A stretch of DNA of 64,000 nt from Zhengitettix transpicula (taxonomy: Eukaryota > Arthropoda > Insecta > Orthoptera > Tetrigidae), in NCBI GenBank assembly GCA_037074705.1, contig CM073590.1, forward strand, positions 50,743,895-50,807,894. Direction: 5' to 3'. Below the pieces are notes generated by a model that saw only the letters and a program-made list of their open reading frames with translations, searched no databases and was not told where the DNA came from. Each line of letters opens with the position of its first letter. Position 1 is the stretch's first letter. Below are positions 1-13,479 of the stretch, one piece after another. Made by a program: the position numbers and the translations under genes.

Positions 1-107
1 TTGTGAGAACCTTGGTTTAAAATCGGAGAGAGGAAAAGGCATCCCCAAAGGTAGTTCTCTCCGTCTCTACATAAAGGTTCCCCGCGAGCGAACAGTTCTC
101 GCAGGCT
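1..107 (-). repeat. Family A retroposon copy, head end, cut by window edge
   Basis: The run from the left edge through CTCTCCGTCTCTAC and the CGAGAACTGTTCGC stretch (reading the minus strand) matches the 5' head of the family A element seen at 60460-60560 and 28035-28110. Only the first ~105 bp of the element, on the minus strand, lie in the window. The remainder, including any poly(A) end, lies to the left. Confidence 0.75.
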
Positions 108-984
108 TTTTCGGTTTTGATTTGTGCAGTTGTACAGCCCTTGAAATGAAAGTGTTTAATGAAATTCGTTTATTTTCTATTGTGTCAGTCTGAGTACACA
201 TCTTGCACTACAGAAGGTTGCCAATAATACACTACGACTGGCATATGTTTAAAACTTTAAGGGAATATATTTGAAAGGATGATGTTTACCAACAATTTAC
301 CTGACTTATCTAACAACCCTCGTATTTGGTCGTGCCTAGTTGCTCTTCACATTTAGATCGTTTAGTATTCCACCTTAATTATTTCTTATATTTTTGTAGA
401 CCATACAACTTATGGTTGTATGGCTGTGAGTAAGTACGTATATCAGAAATAATCATGGACCTTGCTGAACTCTCGATTTGCTAAAAAGGACTACTATTGT
501 TCTCCTAACGGGTGTATATTTACGTCGTACATTTTGATTATTCTCTACACCACGTTTTTCCTCCTATTACGCAAGTGGGATTTAAATGTTTATAATTAAA
601 CTCGTCTAATACAACTGCAATAATTTATCTAACAAAGAGATTATTATCCAACAAAAGGAACTCGTTACGAAATCAACGTAAATGACATTTATCTTTAACT
701 TTTCATGTTTTTATAAATAGATTGGATGAATCCACAACTTGGTCTTTTAAGATTCGGTAATTATTTTTAAATTACATAAAAATATTTATTATTTAAATAA
801 TTTGCCTCCTAAAGTACTAATGTATATCAAAAAGTATCGTCATACTTTACTTACTGCTTCAAATTGAACGCCTGAATAACAGAAAAAATACTAAAAATTC
901 ATGTATATTAATTTGACTTCACGGTTTCATAAAAATATAAAAATAAAGCTCATGTAATTAATAATATGAAAAATTTACGTCTGA

Positions 985-991
985 TTATATA

Positions 992-1031
<40 letters not shown>
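985..1031. repeat. (AT)n microsatellite
   Basis: Near-perfect AT dinucleotide run with one TTA interruption. The sequence on either side (108-1260) is AT-rich and shows no coding or mobile signature to me. Confidence 0.9.
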
Positions 1032-1033
<2 letters not shown>

Positions 1034-1269
1034 CTCTTTTTGTATGAATTGGCTATCTTCCTTATTCATAAATAATAATATCATATATTGTATATAAAAT
1101 TGGAAAATTATATATAATGTATTATACTTGGAGCCTAGACCGACTGGAGTACAACACTGACAGGAAGATATCCATGACTGCAGAAGATATCTTGTCAAAA
1201 TAAAATGATCTTGTCGAATTTTATTTATTTTTTCGTAAATTTTATTTCAACTTTACTCTATCTCCTAAG

Positions 1270-1723
1270 TCAAAGGTGCGGAGTGATTGTTTGCAAGTGC
1301 TGCACACTATGATGTGTACTGGCCGGTTTTGGAAGTTTTCCAGAAGCTCTAGATAGGAAGAGTACTGATGGTGGTAGAGTTGGCGGTGGGGGGGGCGGGG
1401 TGGAACGTGAGGAATGCACAGATTTCTCCGCTCTCGCCTTGATTCCTCTTCGGGCCCCCACTGTATTGAAAAACCTGGCTATTGCGAGTGAGATTCTTAC
1501 CGAGCAAAGAATATTCTGCAAATGCTGGCGCATTTCTATCAAGCAATCTATTCTAAGTCTCTTACAAAGCACTTCCTCTCCTCCCCGTTCCGACCAACCG
1601 ACAACCTCCCCTGCAATTTCCCTCGGATTATGGAAGTCTAGAACGGAGGAAAAACGACGAGGATTGTTTGTCGTTGGGCGGACAAAGGCCTTAATTAAAA
1701 TTAATTTCGTTCTTTTCACTTAA
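1270..1723. other. GC-richer segment, unidentified, open on both strands
   Basis: This block is visibly richer in G+C than its surroundings and stays open for 107 codons on the plus strand and 149 on the minus strand. A run of G and C around 1386-1400 reads as polyproline in the minus frame. I see no domain, signal peptide, splice framing or similarity to a known family. Two-strand openness is more likely a composition effect than a gene. It could be a remnant of an element or an untranslated exon. Confidence 0.3.
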
Positions 1724-1739
1724 ATTATATTCATTAAAT

Positions 1740-4700
1740 TCTTTTCGAAGTTCCCGTGTTCTTCAGAGATTCTAGCATCACTTATGATTTTTTTTACAAA
1801 TATAATACCTTACATTAATGACAATGAATAACGATGGCTTACGTATTTGGTCTATACAGCACAAAAATTGTAACTTCTCTATTTTTATACTCCAGTTTTT
1901 TTCTCTGAAAATTTACTGTTTGTATTCTCCATACTACCTGGTATTTTTTAAATATCTATATATAATTGCAATTTCAAGTGTTATATCGATGATAAAAGAT
2001 AACGAGTCACTAAATAAAATTCATTCAAAATGAATTTGTCGCATTTTCTAGAAAAATATTAAAATCTCTATAAACAATCCAGCAGTCAACAACCTATGTG
2101 TTAAAATTCTAATTCATTCAATATTTATCCAGTGGTTTGAATTATTACATTTCTAAATACATAGTTGTGTAAAATAAACTTAGATTGATTAAAATGTTAA
2201 CAATTATTTGATTTGTGTGAAAATATCAAATTGAATATAATATAAATATTATGGACAATGACTTTATTGTTATATATTGTCGGAAGAAAATCTAATTTTC
2301 TCCTACGTTTTATATAAACAACAAATTACCGTGAATAAAATAGTCTGTTTTTCCAGAATCTTCACCGTGAAAGTCGTCGCTCTCTTATAAATAAATGATA
2401 ATTGTTATTTCCTAGAATGAAGCACACTTATGCTTTCTTTTCGCTTCGTTTTTATATTGGTTTATTTAAATGAAATATAAATTACGTATTATATATCTAT
2501 AAATTTATTTTACTCAGAAGTAGCCAACATGTTCCACGACAGTGACGGTACTTACATTTACGAAATCAGCGTCAAAGAAAATGCTGTTAATTACGAGTAA
2601 AATTAATATGACTGATTCGTTATTAATTTAAATATAATACCAACGACTATAATTCCATCACGTATCGTACCAGAAAGCGCTACACTAAATATCTAAACGA
2701 TATTGTGAAGGAAAAAATAATTTATTTGGCAAAGATGAAGGATTGTAAAGTTAAATCGGTTGTTACTGCAATGAGGTAAAATTTTAAATGAGATTAACTT
2801 TATTCAAATTTTAATATGTTGGCAGGGTTTAATGATTTTCATTTGTCAGGTCAGTTTGAGCTTAGTGACTGATGGAGGGCGGAACTGACTGACGTGATTT
2901 GTTAAGAAGTATTATTGAGAGAGTCCGGCAATGGATATTTACGATGTTGAAAACGGTCACTTTAATACTACTGTGTGGCAAATTCTTCCTGAATGGACGA
3001 TATTTAAGTATATAATGTAGGGTTGTCTGTGGAGCTTCTTGGAAAAGAAAAATAATGAGACTGTTTTGTGAGTAGCTTGTGTGTTTGAAGTGGGCGAGAA
3101 AAATAAGTTATTAGTTTAAGAATGACTACAATCAAAAATTGAAAATAAAAAAATATGGAAATTCCATGTGGAAGCAATTAATTCGACGGAACGAGAGTAA
3201 AAGTGCAAGGGGTGTATGGAAAAGTTTAGTTGTGATATTAAATAGCAGAGTAAAAGTACATTTCACTGAGAGGAAAATATAGGTAAAATGAAAACCTTAC
3301 GTCAGTTTTTGAAAATTAATAATAAGAAAAATAGTGAAATACAGACAAAAGAAGTGATTATATAAATACCACATAACGTTTTTGGAAATGCCATAGTGAG
3401 AAATGCTCAAGACAGCGAGACGATTTTGGAAAAAATGGGACGGTAAACGGAGGAGCGGACACACAGATTAACAAAGGTGAACCTGAAACGATTCCAGCAC
3501 AACAGATAAGATTTTAATACATAAACATTGTCACAGAAATTCGTTTATATTGCCACAAAAGTTTTTGCCAAAATAATCTCCCCGTGTAATTTTACTCTGA
3601 GAAAAAGGGTCTATGCTATGTATTTTTTTTAAGATTGTAAAAGCAAAATTTGTATTATTTATGTATTTGTATTCTTATTATTCAAAAGTATATTATATTT
3701 GAAAAATTCGTTATTGCATTAATGGCTCTCAACATGTTGGCTAAATATCTCTTTACATTAGGATATGAGAAAAACCTTTGTCGAATTATTTTATATGGGA
3801 TTTGGAAAATTTAAATTGTGTTAATATATACATTTTATTTGTAGATAATTATGGCAATATTTCAATAATTCAAAATTAATTGGTTTCGAAAATCATGAAC
3901 TATTTTCTTTCTACTGTGAAGGATTAAAAGCGTTGGAGATAAAATATGACACAATAAAACATAAATCTGTCGAAACAAATTTAAATATGATGATGAAAAT
4001 AATTATATCAAGTAATGTAATTTGTTTGTGACACCATTAGGAATTCAATTCAATTCATCGTTGAGTGTCAAACAGGTTATCAAAACCAATAAAATTAGCG
4101 ATTACACTTCCCTGTCTCTCTCACTTACAAACACATGCATTTAATATTAAATCGATTTTTGTACGTCATAAAAACACTTTTGAAAATATGCGTTTTCTCT
4201 ATCTAAAATGTCTTCTTTACTGTTGGTTTATCGTCGTTATAGTTCTATAAAGTAATAGACTGTGTTAAGTATTTCTGAATTAACCTCCTCTTGTATATGT
4301 AACTAAGCAAATATTTTCCATGCGTCGACTTTCATTGAGTTTACAGCTGCTCAATAATTTTAGAAACAGAGAACAGTCAATATTGGTGGTTTGTTACATG
4401 AGTTGAATTGAGCTAATACACTTAGGCATATAACTGGGCCTCTGCGGTGAAGAAAAGATATACTGAGCTCCTCTTCTGCGTGATAATTTCCACATTTTAC
4501 TAAAATCAATTCCATTTACATTTATATGGATACCTTTCCATTTTACGGTTATATATATTATACATGTTATACATACATTCGTAAAAGTAGTACACTTCGT
4601 ACACAGTCTGCAATAATAAACATCTGTATAACTTTGAGAGATTAATTTTTTATAACTCATATAAATAAACGATTAACAAAGCTTGGGCGTCCACTGTGTA

Positions 4701-5210
4701 AAGCTTTGTTTCTGTCGGAATAATCATATCTCTTGAAATTTTTTAACCAGAATTCAGAAAGCTAAGACAAAATATTTGTAATGATTCAAAACATTAATCA
4801 ACAAAGAATTACAACTCATTATAAATATATTTCTTTTTGTATTGTTAAAGTTTTTATTTCGTCCTGGAAGATTATTGTAAATAATAAAATAAACGAATTA
4901 CTTGATTGACATTTGAATCCTTGGTTATAATAAATTAATAGTAAAACCAGGTGATTTATAATTTATAAACGTTTGGTCTACTATGTTTTAAATTAAATAA
5001 AAATTTTAATCTAATTTATATTCAGTACAATAATGTAGCAAAAGCTTATAAACTTGATGCCTCTGTGAATGTGTGAATCTCGTAATCTAATTGACTCATT
5101 TCTGCTGGAGAAGATCAAACCTGTATTATATATAATAGGTATCGCTTTTAAATAAATATATATATATAATCTCTAAGCAATTAATTAATGTGTTAAAAGT
5201 GTTTATTAAA
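1740..5210. other. AT-rich intergenic sequence, no gene seen
   Basis: About 3.5 kb with only short chance reading frames. One stretch at about 3298-3390 (AATAATAAGAAAAATAGTG, then ATATAAATACCACA) is similar to 48655-48740, so a short diverged dispersed repeat is probably present in both places. Nothing else is recognisable. Confidence 0.6.
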
Positions 5211-5211
5211 A

Positions 5212-6110
5212 TTAAATAATAATCACGCCGGTGTGATGTAATGCATTTTGAGCATGATTTATAATATCCCTGAACACAGCAACAAAGGGAGTTGCGTGTG
5301 TGTTAGACCTGTTCCCTAATATCCCGGGGCATGATCGAACCTGAAAGCAACACGGGATATGTAGCAGAGAATGGGTTGCACAGAGGCGAGCGTGATTTAG
5401 TGCGCCCATCTAGCAACACAATACACACAAATACACGTGCGGCGAAATCTCTGGCCTGTGTGTTTCACTGACTCTAATAGAAACTTGTGTGGATAAACAA
5501 ACCCTTGTTGCTTCTGTTATATTATTCGGTTTGCGTAATAGTTCATGTCCTGGATACTGTATACCACGGGAATTCAGTTTTCCCTAATGTATGCTTATTA
5601 TTATATTTAGGTAAGTGTGTGATCGTTATATCGCTCAATCGTCTCACTTATTGGCCACCACCTCTTTTTTATATATAAAATTAATTTTTAAGTACAATCG
5701 TCAAGCATGAATTGGAAGCAATTCGAAGAGCTATTCGTGTAATTTATAAACAACTTGACTTACGGGATTTTTGATATTATTATCGATAAACCTAGGCTCA
5801 TGCACTGACTCAGGTAGAAACCAATGGAACTCGCAGCTTGTGAGTGCTACATCTCTCACATACTTCCACCTCCAGAAATATTGAAGGTGTCAGTGATAAC
5901 AGTGAAACATTCCCTCAATAAAACAGTTACGATATGGCGTACTTTAGTGTGATCAATGTGCTGTACAAAATTATGCGTGTATATTGAGATCGCTCACGTC
6001 TGACACCGGTGACGCCACTACGAACAATTAATATTGCTTCAGTTTAATGAAATGGTGAAAATGTTTCAGGATTCAGTTTTAAGTCACAAGTTTATTATGT
6101 ATGTAAGTGC
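5212..6110. other. Intergenic, with a moderately GC-rich patch
   Basis: The patch 5225-5470 has more balanced base composition and a 65-codon minus-strand frame with no recognisable domain. It may be a small fragment of an old transposable element. From 5480 to 6110 I see no feature. Confidence 0.3.
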
Positions 6111-6119
6111 TTCTTATCG

Positions 6120-7540
6120 CCCTTTTTTCGGAGGTGCCTTGATACTTAAATCCCGGAGGGCTGGGTCCTGCACCCACAGGAAGATAGAAGAAAGATTTTG
6201 CCTGCGAACTCCAACGTGCGTCGGGCTGGGACGTGGAAAACCAAAACCCAGCTGGGTTACACGCACCCTGGAGGATAGACCAGGCACCCGACGCACTCCG
6301 ATCTACCAAATTGCCGGAAGGGCGGCTTTGGACGGCCGCGCACATAGCTCCATTAGCACGAGTGCTCAGGAGGGTGGAGATGCACTTGCCCGATGGTCAT
6401 TGAAACTTGTCAGCACACTCTAGTTTCCCAGAATGGCTCTCAAGTTACGACTATCTCCCTCACATAACAACAGACTATTGCTACGAGGAGAATTATGGCC
6501 AGCTAAGGGCTGGAGACAAGTGTCCACCACTCGACACCTTAGCCTTCCGATGTGCGGTTAGTGCTGGGGTTACCAACACCTTCCACACCCAAAAAAATGG
6601 ACGAATGTCTTGAGTCAATCTCCACCACCTCCTGGCAGGACAGGGTGGTAGTTTCTGAGAAAGATCCCGAAGAAAACCACGCGACCTCCCTTCCTCCTCA
6701 CCTTCCCACGTGCCACCACCGCGGGAAGGCCTCTAACCAGAGTTCTATTTTCAGCAGGATTTCTCCCTCTATCAAGAATAGTCACGGTTCGAGTGTGATT
6801 TCACAACCTCTCACTCACATGAAATCTGAAAGCAATGAGACCGTTCCCCACGTACATGGGATTGGAAGCAATGCTGACAGTTTAAGGGGTGCCCGCCGTG
6901 TGGTCTGCCCTGGATCTCGTCTCGGATACTACCAACCATGAGCAGCTCATGGAGGCGACACCTCAAATGACTGTTATACCACCGTTCACCCATGCCTCTC
7001 TTCATGCCGCACCATCAGAGAGTCCTCCGCAGAGTACTAGTGTTAGGGAGCCTCCTCCCCCAACTGAGACTAGTACCAGTTTGATGATGCTCACGCATAC
7101 GTCTACCACACCTGACTTCTAGAAGCAGCGAGACTGTTACCCACATGCATGGGACCAGTTCCATTGTTAAGTGCCTTGTTGTCTACACCTGGGTTCGACT
7201 CGGATACTATCCGGGGAGGAGCATCCCGAACGACACCTCAAACGTCTGTTATCCAGCCGTTTAACCGGAGTCCCGGGTTGACTGTTGGATTGGATTATCT
7301 GCGCATGCTACAAGATCGTCATCGTACGATTGTTCCTGGGTGGGGCGGCGCCGAATCCTCGAGTTGAGCGGTGGTTAATCTATCGTCCGTGTACGAGTCT
7401 GTTTTCTGTGCCATCGGTGTATGAGCGATGCCGTGGGTGCACGCGAAATCTTCTAGTGTGTGGAGCTAATCAGCCGTGGATCCTCATGTTGGTTATAACA
7501 TCCCCAGAGCGGTGTGGTCACGCTGACGAGAGGAAATAAG
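6120..7540. repeat. GC-rich unidentified element remnant with an internal duplication
   Basis: A 1.4-kb island of high G+C with abrupt edges in AT-rich DNA. It contains two diverged direct copies of a ~290-bp unit. Shared landmarks are GAGAC-GTT-CCCAC followed by CATGGGA (about 6837 and 7130), then CTCGGATACTA (about 6920 and 7199), then CGACACCTCAAA (about 6955 and 7229). Reading frames are short and broken in all phases. The composition and duplication suggest a degraded mobile element, or coding sequence of one, but I cannot assign a family. Confidence 0.4.
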
Positions 7541-9240
7541 GACTTTTCAAAAAAATGTCTTAAAACAGCGCAACTATCCGACACTATGTAAAATAATTCC
7601 ATTAAGTATGTTTTGCACTGAAAATTAGCAGCTCTCTGTTCGTTTATCAATTTCAATGCTTACTCTTGCCAAAATTACCAATAATCTAATTTTGTAATTA
7701 CATATGCCTAAGTTATAGGTTAAATCACGAGAGCGAATCCATATTGTAATAATTGAACCTATGTCTAGGAATTAGAGTTTCTTAAATAATAAAACAAATT
7801 TTCATTTTGAATAATAAATATAATTTATGATGTCGTTACAAGTTTTATATTTACTAATATATTAAATGTGTTTAATAATATTCACTGAATTAAGACCTTG
7901 ATATTGACCTGCTCCACATACATGCTAATATTTGTAAAATGATAATCCGTTTAAACGTCGGATTGACTTCGGATGACGAAAATTGCTTTCTCCTCTGGTT
8001 TGCTGTCTTTCCGACGTAAAGTGATGGTAAAGGCGTAGGTCATCTCAAGATCACTGCTGCACTCATACTGTTCCTTCATTCTTGGCTGAAGTTTCCAACA
8101 GGTCTGTCAAAAACGGAGACCTGGTCGCGGCTCCTCCAATATTTCAACTCTCTCACAATATATTTATATGTAATGCTGCTTCGCACGAGGAAAAAGCCAC
8201 CAACACAGTAATTAGTCATAGCAGAGATACATGTCTTCTGTACGCGGTGACCTGCCCGCGCACAACAAAACAGACTACGTATCAGATATATATTCAGTTG
8301 GGTTTCAAAGGAATCGTCCAGAAACATATCCATCACCAACATTATATATCAGCTTCTCCCGATAACCATGTTTTTGACGATGTACAGAAGCAGCTTTTTT
8401 TTGACGCAATCGTGGCTCCGTGGACTTAAATATAGAACAAATTACTATGAATTTGTTTAAGAATGAACGTATCATTTACAATAATTATTGTTACCGTACA
8501 GAGTTCTACCTGTCAATAATCTCCAAATATTTATTTGAATATTTTCTGCTATAGTTTTATGAGTAATGCGAGAATTTGATATAAAATAAACTTCAGTTTA
8601 TGACCATTAAAAGGCATTTTATTCAAAGAATTCCGTTTAAAACAACAATGTTTCAGCAGCTATTTGTACATTATCAAACTTGGGACCTCTTTGAAAAGGT
8701 ATGTAGTAAAATTACTGAAATTTGAACTTTTAATGTTTAAAGATATATATTCTGACATTTAAAATAATTACAAATAACAACAGGCTTTTTAAAGACAGAA
8801 AATAATATTTAATAAAAATTACACTTCATTTCGTCGCTAATTTCCTACATTTTCAGGTATGACGTTTTCATAAAATTTTGATAGTCCTCTGACTGGTGTG
8901 GCCGGTATGTTGTAATTGACGTAAGTTGTTTATTTATTAATGTTTATTGAGTCTGGCTATGAAGAAAATATTGATATGTGTACTCTTACTTATGTAATAT
9001 CTACTAGTATTTTATTGATTTGTTTGATATATATAAAACATTAATTGAATTTAAATAATATTTACATTTATTTGTTATAAAATTTTACTACAATTATCAT
9101 TCTCAATTAATACGCAGAAATGTAAATGAGAATGAAACTCGTACACTCACGGTCATTTTTGTGGTACAGTAATAGTAAAATATTACCAAAAATAATAAAC
9201 GACTCTTGCCATCGACCTCGATTATTGAGGTTATAGATTA
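7541..9240. other. AT-rich intergenic sequence
   Basis: The part 8040-8430 is somewhat less AT-rich and is open for 115 codons (plus) and 88 codons (minus) without a recognisable domain. The rest is AT-rich with no visible feature. Confidence 0.5.
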
Positions 9241-10340
9241 CAACTTACGGACCGCATGATTTGGAAAAACCGTAAGCATCGAAGGTGGACCCGTCGGACG
9301 CTGCTCCTGGTTGCGCGCTGCTCAGATGCCACAGACTAAAGGATGATACACCTTCCTTTCTGCCACGCGTATAAGTATACGTCGCAGGATCACTGTTTCC
9401 AAAACGCGGAGGAATTCCTGCCGCGCCTTTGTATTGTAACTCGAGATAATGAAAATCTCTTTTAGTTTTGAACAAAAACACTGTTCTTTCGAACCCTTTT
9501 GATTATTGAGAGAAGTCGGTCTATTTACCATGCAGCTCCATCAAGTAGCTAGCCCAAATCTCCATGATCATAAAGTTAGATGTCCTCCATTCGGTCAGTG
9601 ACTTTGATGACGGACCGCCAGCCCCAAGACTTCAGCTACCCTAGCAAAATTTCGAAAAAAAACTCGAAACTGATGGATTACACTTACTATTCACAATACG
9701 TTACTATTTAGCTTAATTTATGAGATTGCAAATTTTTTTTACAATAATACTTGAAACTTACACACAATATTAGCTTAGCACGAAGACGTTACTTTGCAAC
9801 AACGTTTCGACGGCTGATGATCTAAACTTTGTGGCAAACTAACGTTGATTCCCGGTTGGAATCCTGAGAACTCATAATCCAACAATTACACAGGGAGAAC
9901 CTTCGTTGCCTACTGAATATTAACATTGTAGCCTTGGCGCCATGGCTAAATCCATAGGTTACGGAAATCAGTGCCCAGTTTTCTTCGGCAGATATTGATG
10001 GCGTCGACAGTCATCGAAAAGTCGCGTGTTTTCGTCGTATCTCGAGGGAATTTCACTATCTATCTACACCGGGAATCAAGCAGGCATTTAGACTGGACAA
10101 TTTTTTAGTGCCTCAGGATGACTGAAATAATGTGATTGGCGAAATTCTGACAATATTGAAACCTGCACAAGAGGAAGACATCTTAAAGCCACACGGTGGC
10201 CAGAGTTTGGCCAAGCTGGGTCACGCTAGTTAACAGTGGACGCCTTAATAGCGAATCAGCAGTTTACAGCATCAGAAATAGCTTTATTAGTTGTTATAGA
10301 TTGAATATTTTACAAGATGCAAGGTAATATTTTTTAAAAA
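9241..10340. repeat. Probable degraded element fragments
   Basis: Two GC-richer patches (about 9240-9650 and 9780-10215) lie in AT-rich DNA. The motif ACGTTTCGACG at about 9804 recurs as GACGTTTCGACGACTG at 55384-55400, so it belongs to a dispersed repeat. No frame longer than 80 codons is present and I cannot name the element. Confidence 0.3.
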
Positions 10341-10357
10341 AGATTTTTAAGTAGTAG

Positions 10358-10767
10358 ATGTTTCGGAGGAGAAATTTTCTACGAAGCAAAGCCAGTTTAA
10401 CAAAATGTTACGTACACAATTTCGCATTGGAGGGAATTATCCAGTTTTGCCGCGATGTGGAATCTGAGCCAGGACCTGTTTGGAGGAAACAGATCTACTT
10501 TTCTGTTCCTCGGGCAGCAAACTGCATGTTCTACTTCACGTAGAGGGGCTGTTCCAAATCCATCCTCACGCCTTCTTGCCATACGGGAGCCATTCGGAAA
10601 CTTGCATGGTGCTGAGTGCATTCAACAAATTACCAACTATATATCACTATTTTTACTCCTGTTGGGCCCATCCATTTAACTATATTATGAACCCTGTTAC
10701 TTCCCCACAACACCCTGTTGAAAAAAAGGCTCTCATAAATTTTATGGTTAATTTAATGCTGGTGTAA
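10358..10767 (+). other. Open segment with a degenerate 2A-like motif, unidentified
   Basis: Overlapping short frames on the plus strand. One frame (10358-10543) contains CRDVESEPGP, which resembles the D-V/I-E-x-N-P-G-P core found in 2A-like peptides at the start of some non-LTR retrotransposon proteins, but the key Asn is Glu. No reverse transcriptase or endonuclease motif follows. It may be a scrap of a LINE or a chance match. Confidence 0.15.
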
Positions 10768-10769
10768 TT

Positions 10770-13470
10770 ATCGTTATAATTGTGAAATTTTGTAATCTTC
10801 TGGCGTTCAAAACTTTTAAGGAAATTATGTTGTAAATAATAAAATCCAATCACTTTTATGTGTTACTTGAGATAATAAATGTTTTTATGATTTAATTTGT
10901 CAGTGTTAAACCTTAATTTTTATCCTGTATAATGTTACGTAAATTCACGATGTTAACTGTTTTAGGATGTGTGACGTCAGAGTGAAAAAGCTGATAAGAT
11001 ATACTTAATTATTCTTTACAATTGTCGCGCCAACACGGAGCTTCAGCTTATCGAGTGCATTTAATATTTCAATATATAAATGATTTATTATTACAATATC
11101 ATTGATACATTTCTATTTCAGTTACTTGTTTAGATCAACTTCATTCTCGGTTCTGTAATAATAATAATATACGTAAATTTGTTGCGTCATCAAATAAGAT
11201 TTATTTTCTAAATTAAACCGCGATCATTACGAGCATCGTTGCTAACAAATTTTCCTTCGTTTATTGTGTAATGGACAAAGAACGTTCGTTTAAAATTTTG
11301 GGAATGTAAAGTGTGTTGAGAGATACTTTTGAAACAATTCCTTGAAATTGTTTTGAAGTATGTTGTTATTTTGGTCCGGGAAGTTGGCTTTGTCTCTCTC
11401 TCTGCGGCCTTGTCACATTTTCCGCAGTGGCAAGAACGCGGCGGAATATTCTGGCACGCAAGCGACTCCCACCCGGAAGCACTAAATCACCTCCCGTGAA
11501 CGTATTTTTCCCTCTTTCCAAATCCACTTAAAGCAAACAACTGACTAATTACTAGGGTTATTGCAGGATCTGTTTCAGTACGTCCGTAGTTTACAGTCGT
11601 AAACTACAGCACTGAAGAAGCACATACATAAAACATATGGAGCCGAATGACTCAAGGAATATAATTAAGGTCGTTAGGAAGAAACGAGAAACTAAAAACA
11701 TGGGTTATTTTTGGAAATCTCCGTCTAGCGACTGTTTTGATTAACTTCTTTATCCTAACCTAATTTCTAAATATCTCAGAGTTTTGCATAATCATAATAT
11801 CCAATTATTTTATTAATATACTGTGATACTAGGCAGGTTTCTTATTCTTCCTTTTCTCAGTTTCATAAACAGTGTTCACTATCCGTAGATTATTTAGTAA
11901 GCTTTTTATTTATTTAATCACATTTTTCTGTTTAGTATATTGCGACGATTTTTTCCTCGCCAACATTTGCTAACATTAATTGTTTCCTCAGTCGCTTTAA
12001 ACGTCAATATTCCTTTAAGATAACTCAATTTCCATACAAATTTCAATCTGTCAAAGTTCCATTTCGAAATAGAAAATCCTTTGTAGAATCTTAGCATGTT
12101 CCACTGTTTACAGAACACATTCTAAGCTATAATAGTTTTCCATTTTTTTCTGACTGTCAGCGAATAAGAGCAGAGAATTAGACTAACGTTACCACATCGT
12201 CAGTAATTAATGATAACAAAACATTGCTGCAGCTGCGTCAGCAATAATATTTGACAACGTCGCACGAATTTGATTCGACGGCGCAAGGAAGAGCCTCAGG
12301 GTTAAATAGGCTCCCATTTAAGCAGCCATTATATGAAGAAGAAACTGATAATGATATGGCTAATAATTTCTTGTTTCCTATTAACCACAAAGTTAGACTA
12401 CGTTTCTTTTTAAACCGAACTTCTTTTGTAACTCAGATACTCAATTAGTTATTAACATCTTTTTCCCTTTTTATGAACGATTCAAAAAAATATTTGTTTC
12501 AGTATTAAAAATAAAAAAGCGATATTTATCATCAAATAAAAACAATTCACTTGTATAACGATATACTGAAAAATACATTTGTTTCAACTATACTCTTTAA
12601 TGCTAATATCCATCACTCAATACAGTGATAATAATATGGATCATTGAGTTCTTTGCAAAAAAAAAATATTACGGCTAGAGATTTTCTTTTCATAATATAA
12701 AATTTGTTAATCTCCACACATTGATGAATTTGGAACCATGCGTTACGCCATGAAAAACTAATCTCTGTCATATTGTTAACATATCTGCTACTTTCTTAGT
12801 ATTTCTATTTTAATCTGAATATAATTACTTTCATAGACAGTTGGAAAAATAAAGTCCTATACCATGAATAAATTAGTTTAGAGTAATGAAATTTACGTAA
12901 ACTTATGTGTTTATTTGATTATCGTTTCAATATCACGTATTATAGTTTTATTTATCTGACTTTAGTGTTTTAAAATAAACCGGTCAAATCTGTCAGAAAT
13001 ATATTTTAACAAAATTAAAAAAATAGAGAATATTAATAACATAAAAATTGGCATCATTTATCGTTCCTTTTTGAAAATTATTTATTGAAATATAAACAAA
13101 TAATTAAAATTTTAAATAGTATTATCTAAAATATCTATAATATTTTTACTGAGTTTAAATTATTGAAAAACTTAAAAATAGCAGCAATACCGTAAGTATC
13201 AAACAAGTTTATATTGAATTTTTTCATAAATTTTTAGAACTATAAAAATCAATTTATTATTAGGTGATTTGTTAATTTCGTTCTTAATTTTAATGAATGC
13301 AATTTTAATTAATTGGAAATAAAAATTAAAGGATAAGAATATAATAGAAGGATATTAACAGTTTGGAAAGATTAGCTGTAAAATCCTTTATTAATATTTT
13401 CTAATTTTTTTATTTTATTAAAATATATTTCTGACAAATTTGTCTCGAATTTTCATTTATAATGATAGTA
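10770..13470. other. AT-rich intergenic sequence
   Basis: No gene or element recognised. A GC-richer patch at about 11375-11520 (with GCGGCGGAATATTC) stands out but has no open frame of note. Confidence 0.6.
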
Positions 13471-13479
13471 TGAGCGAGG

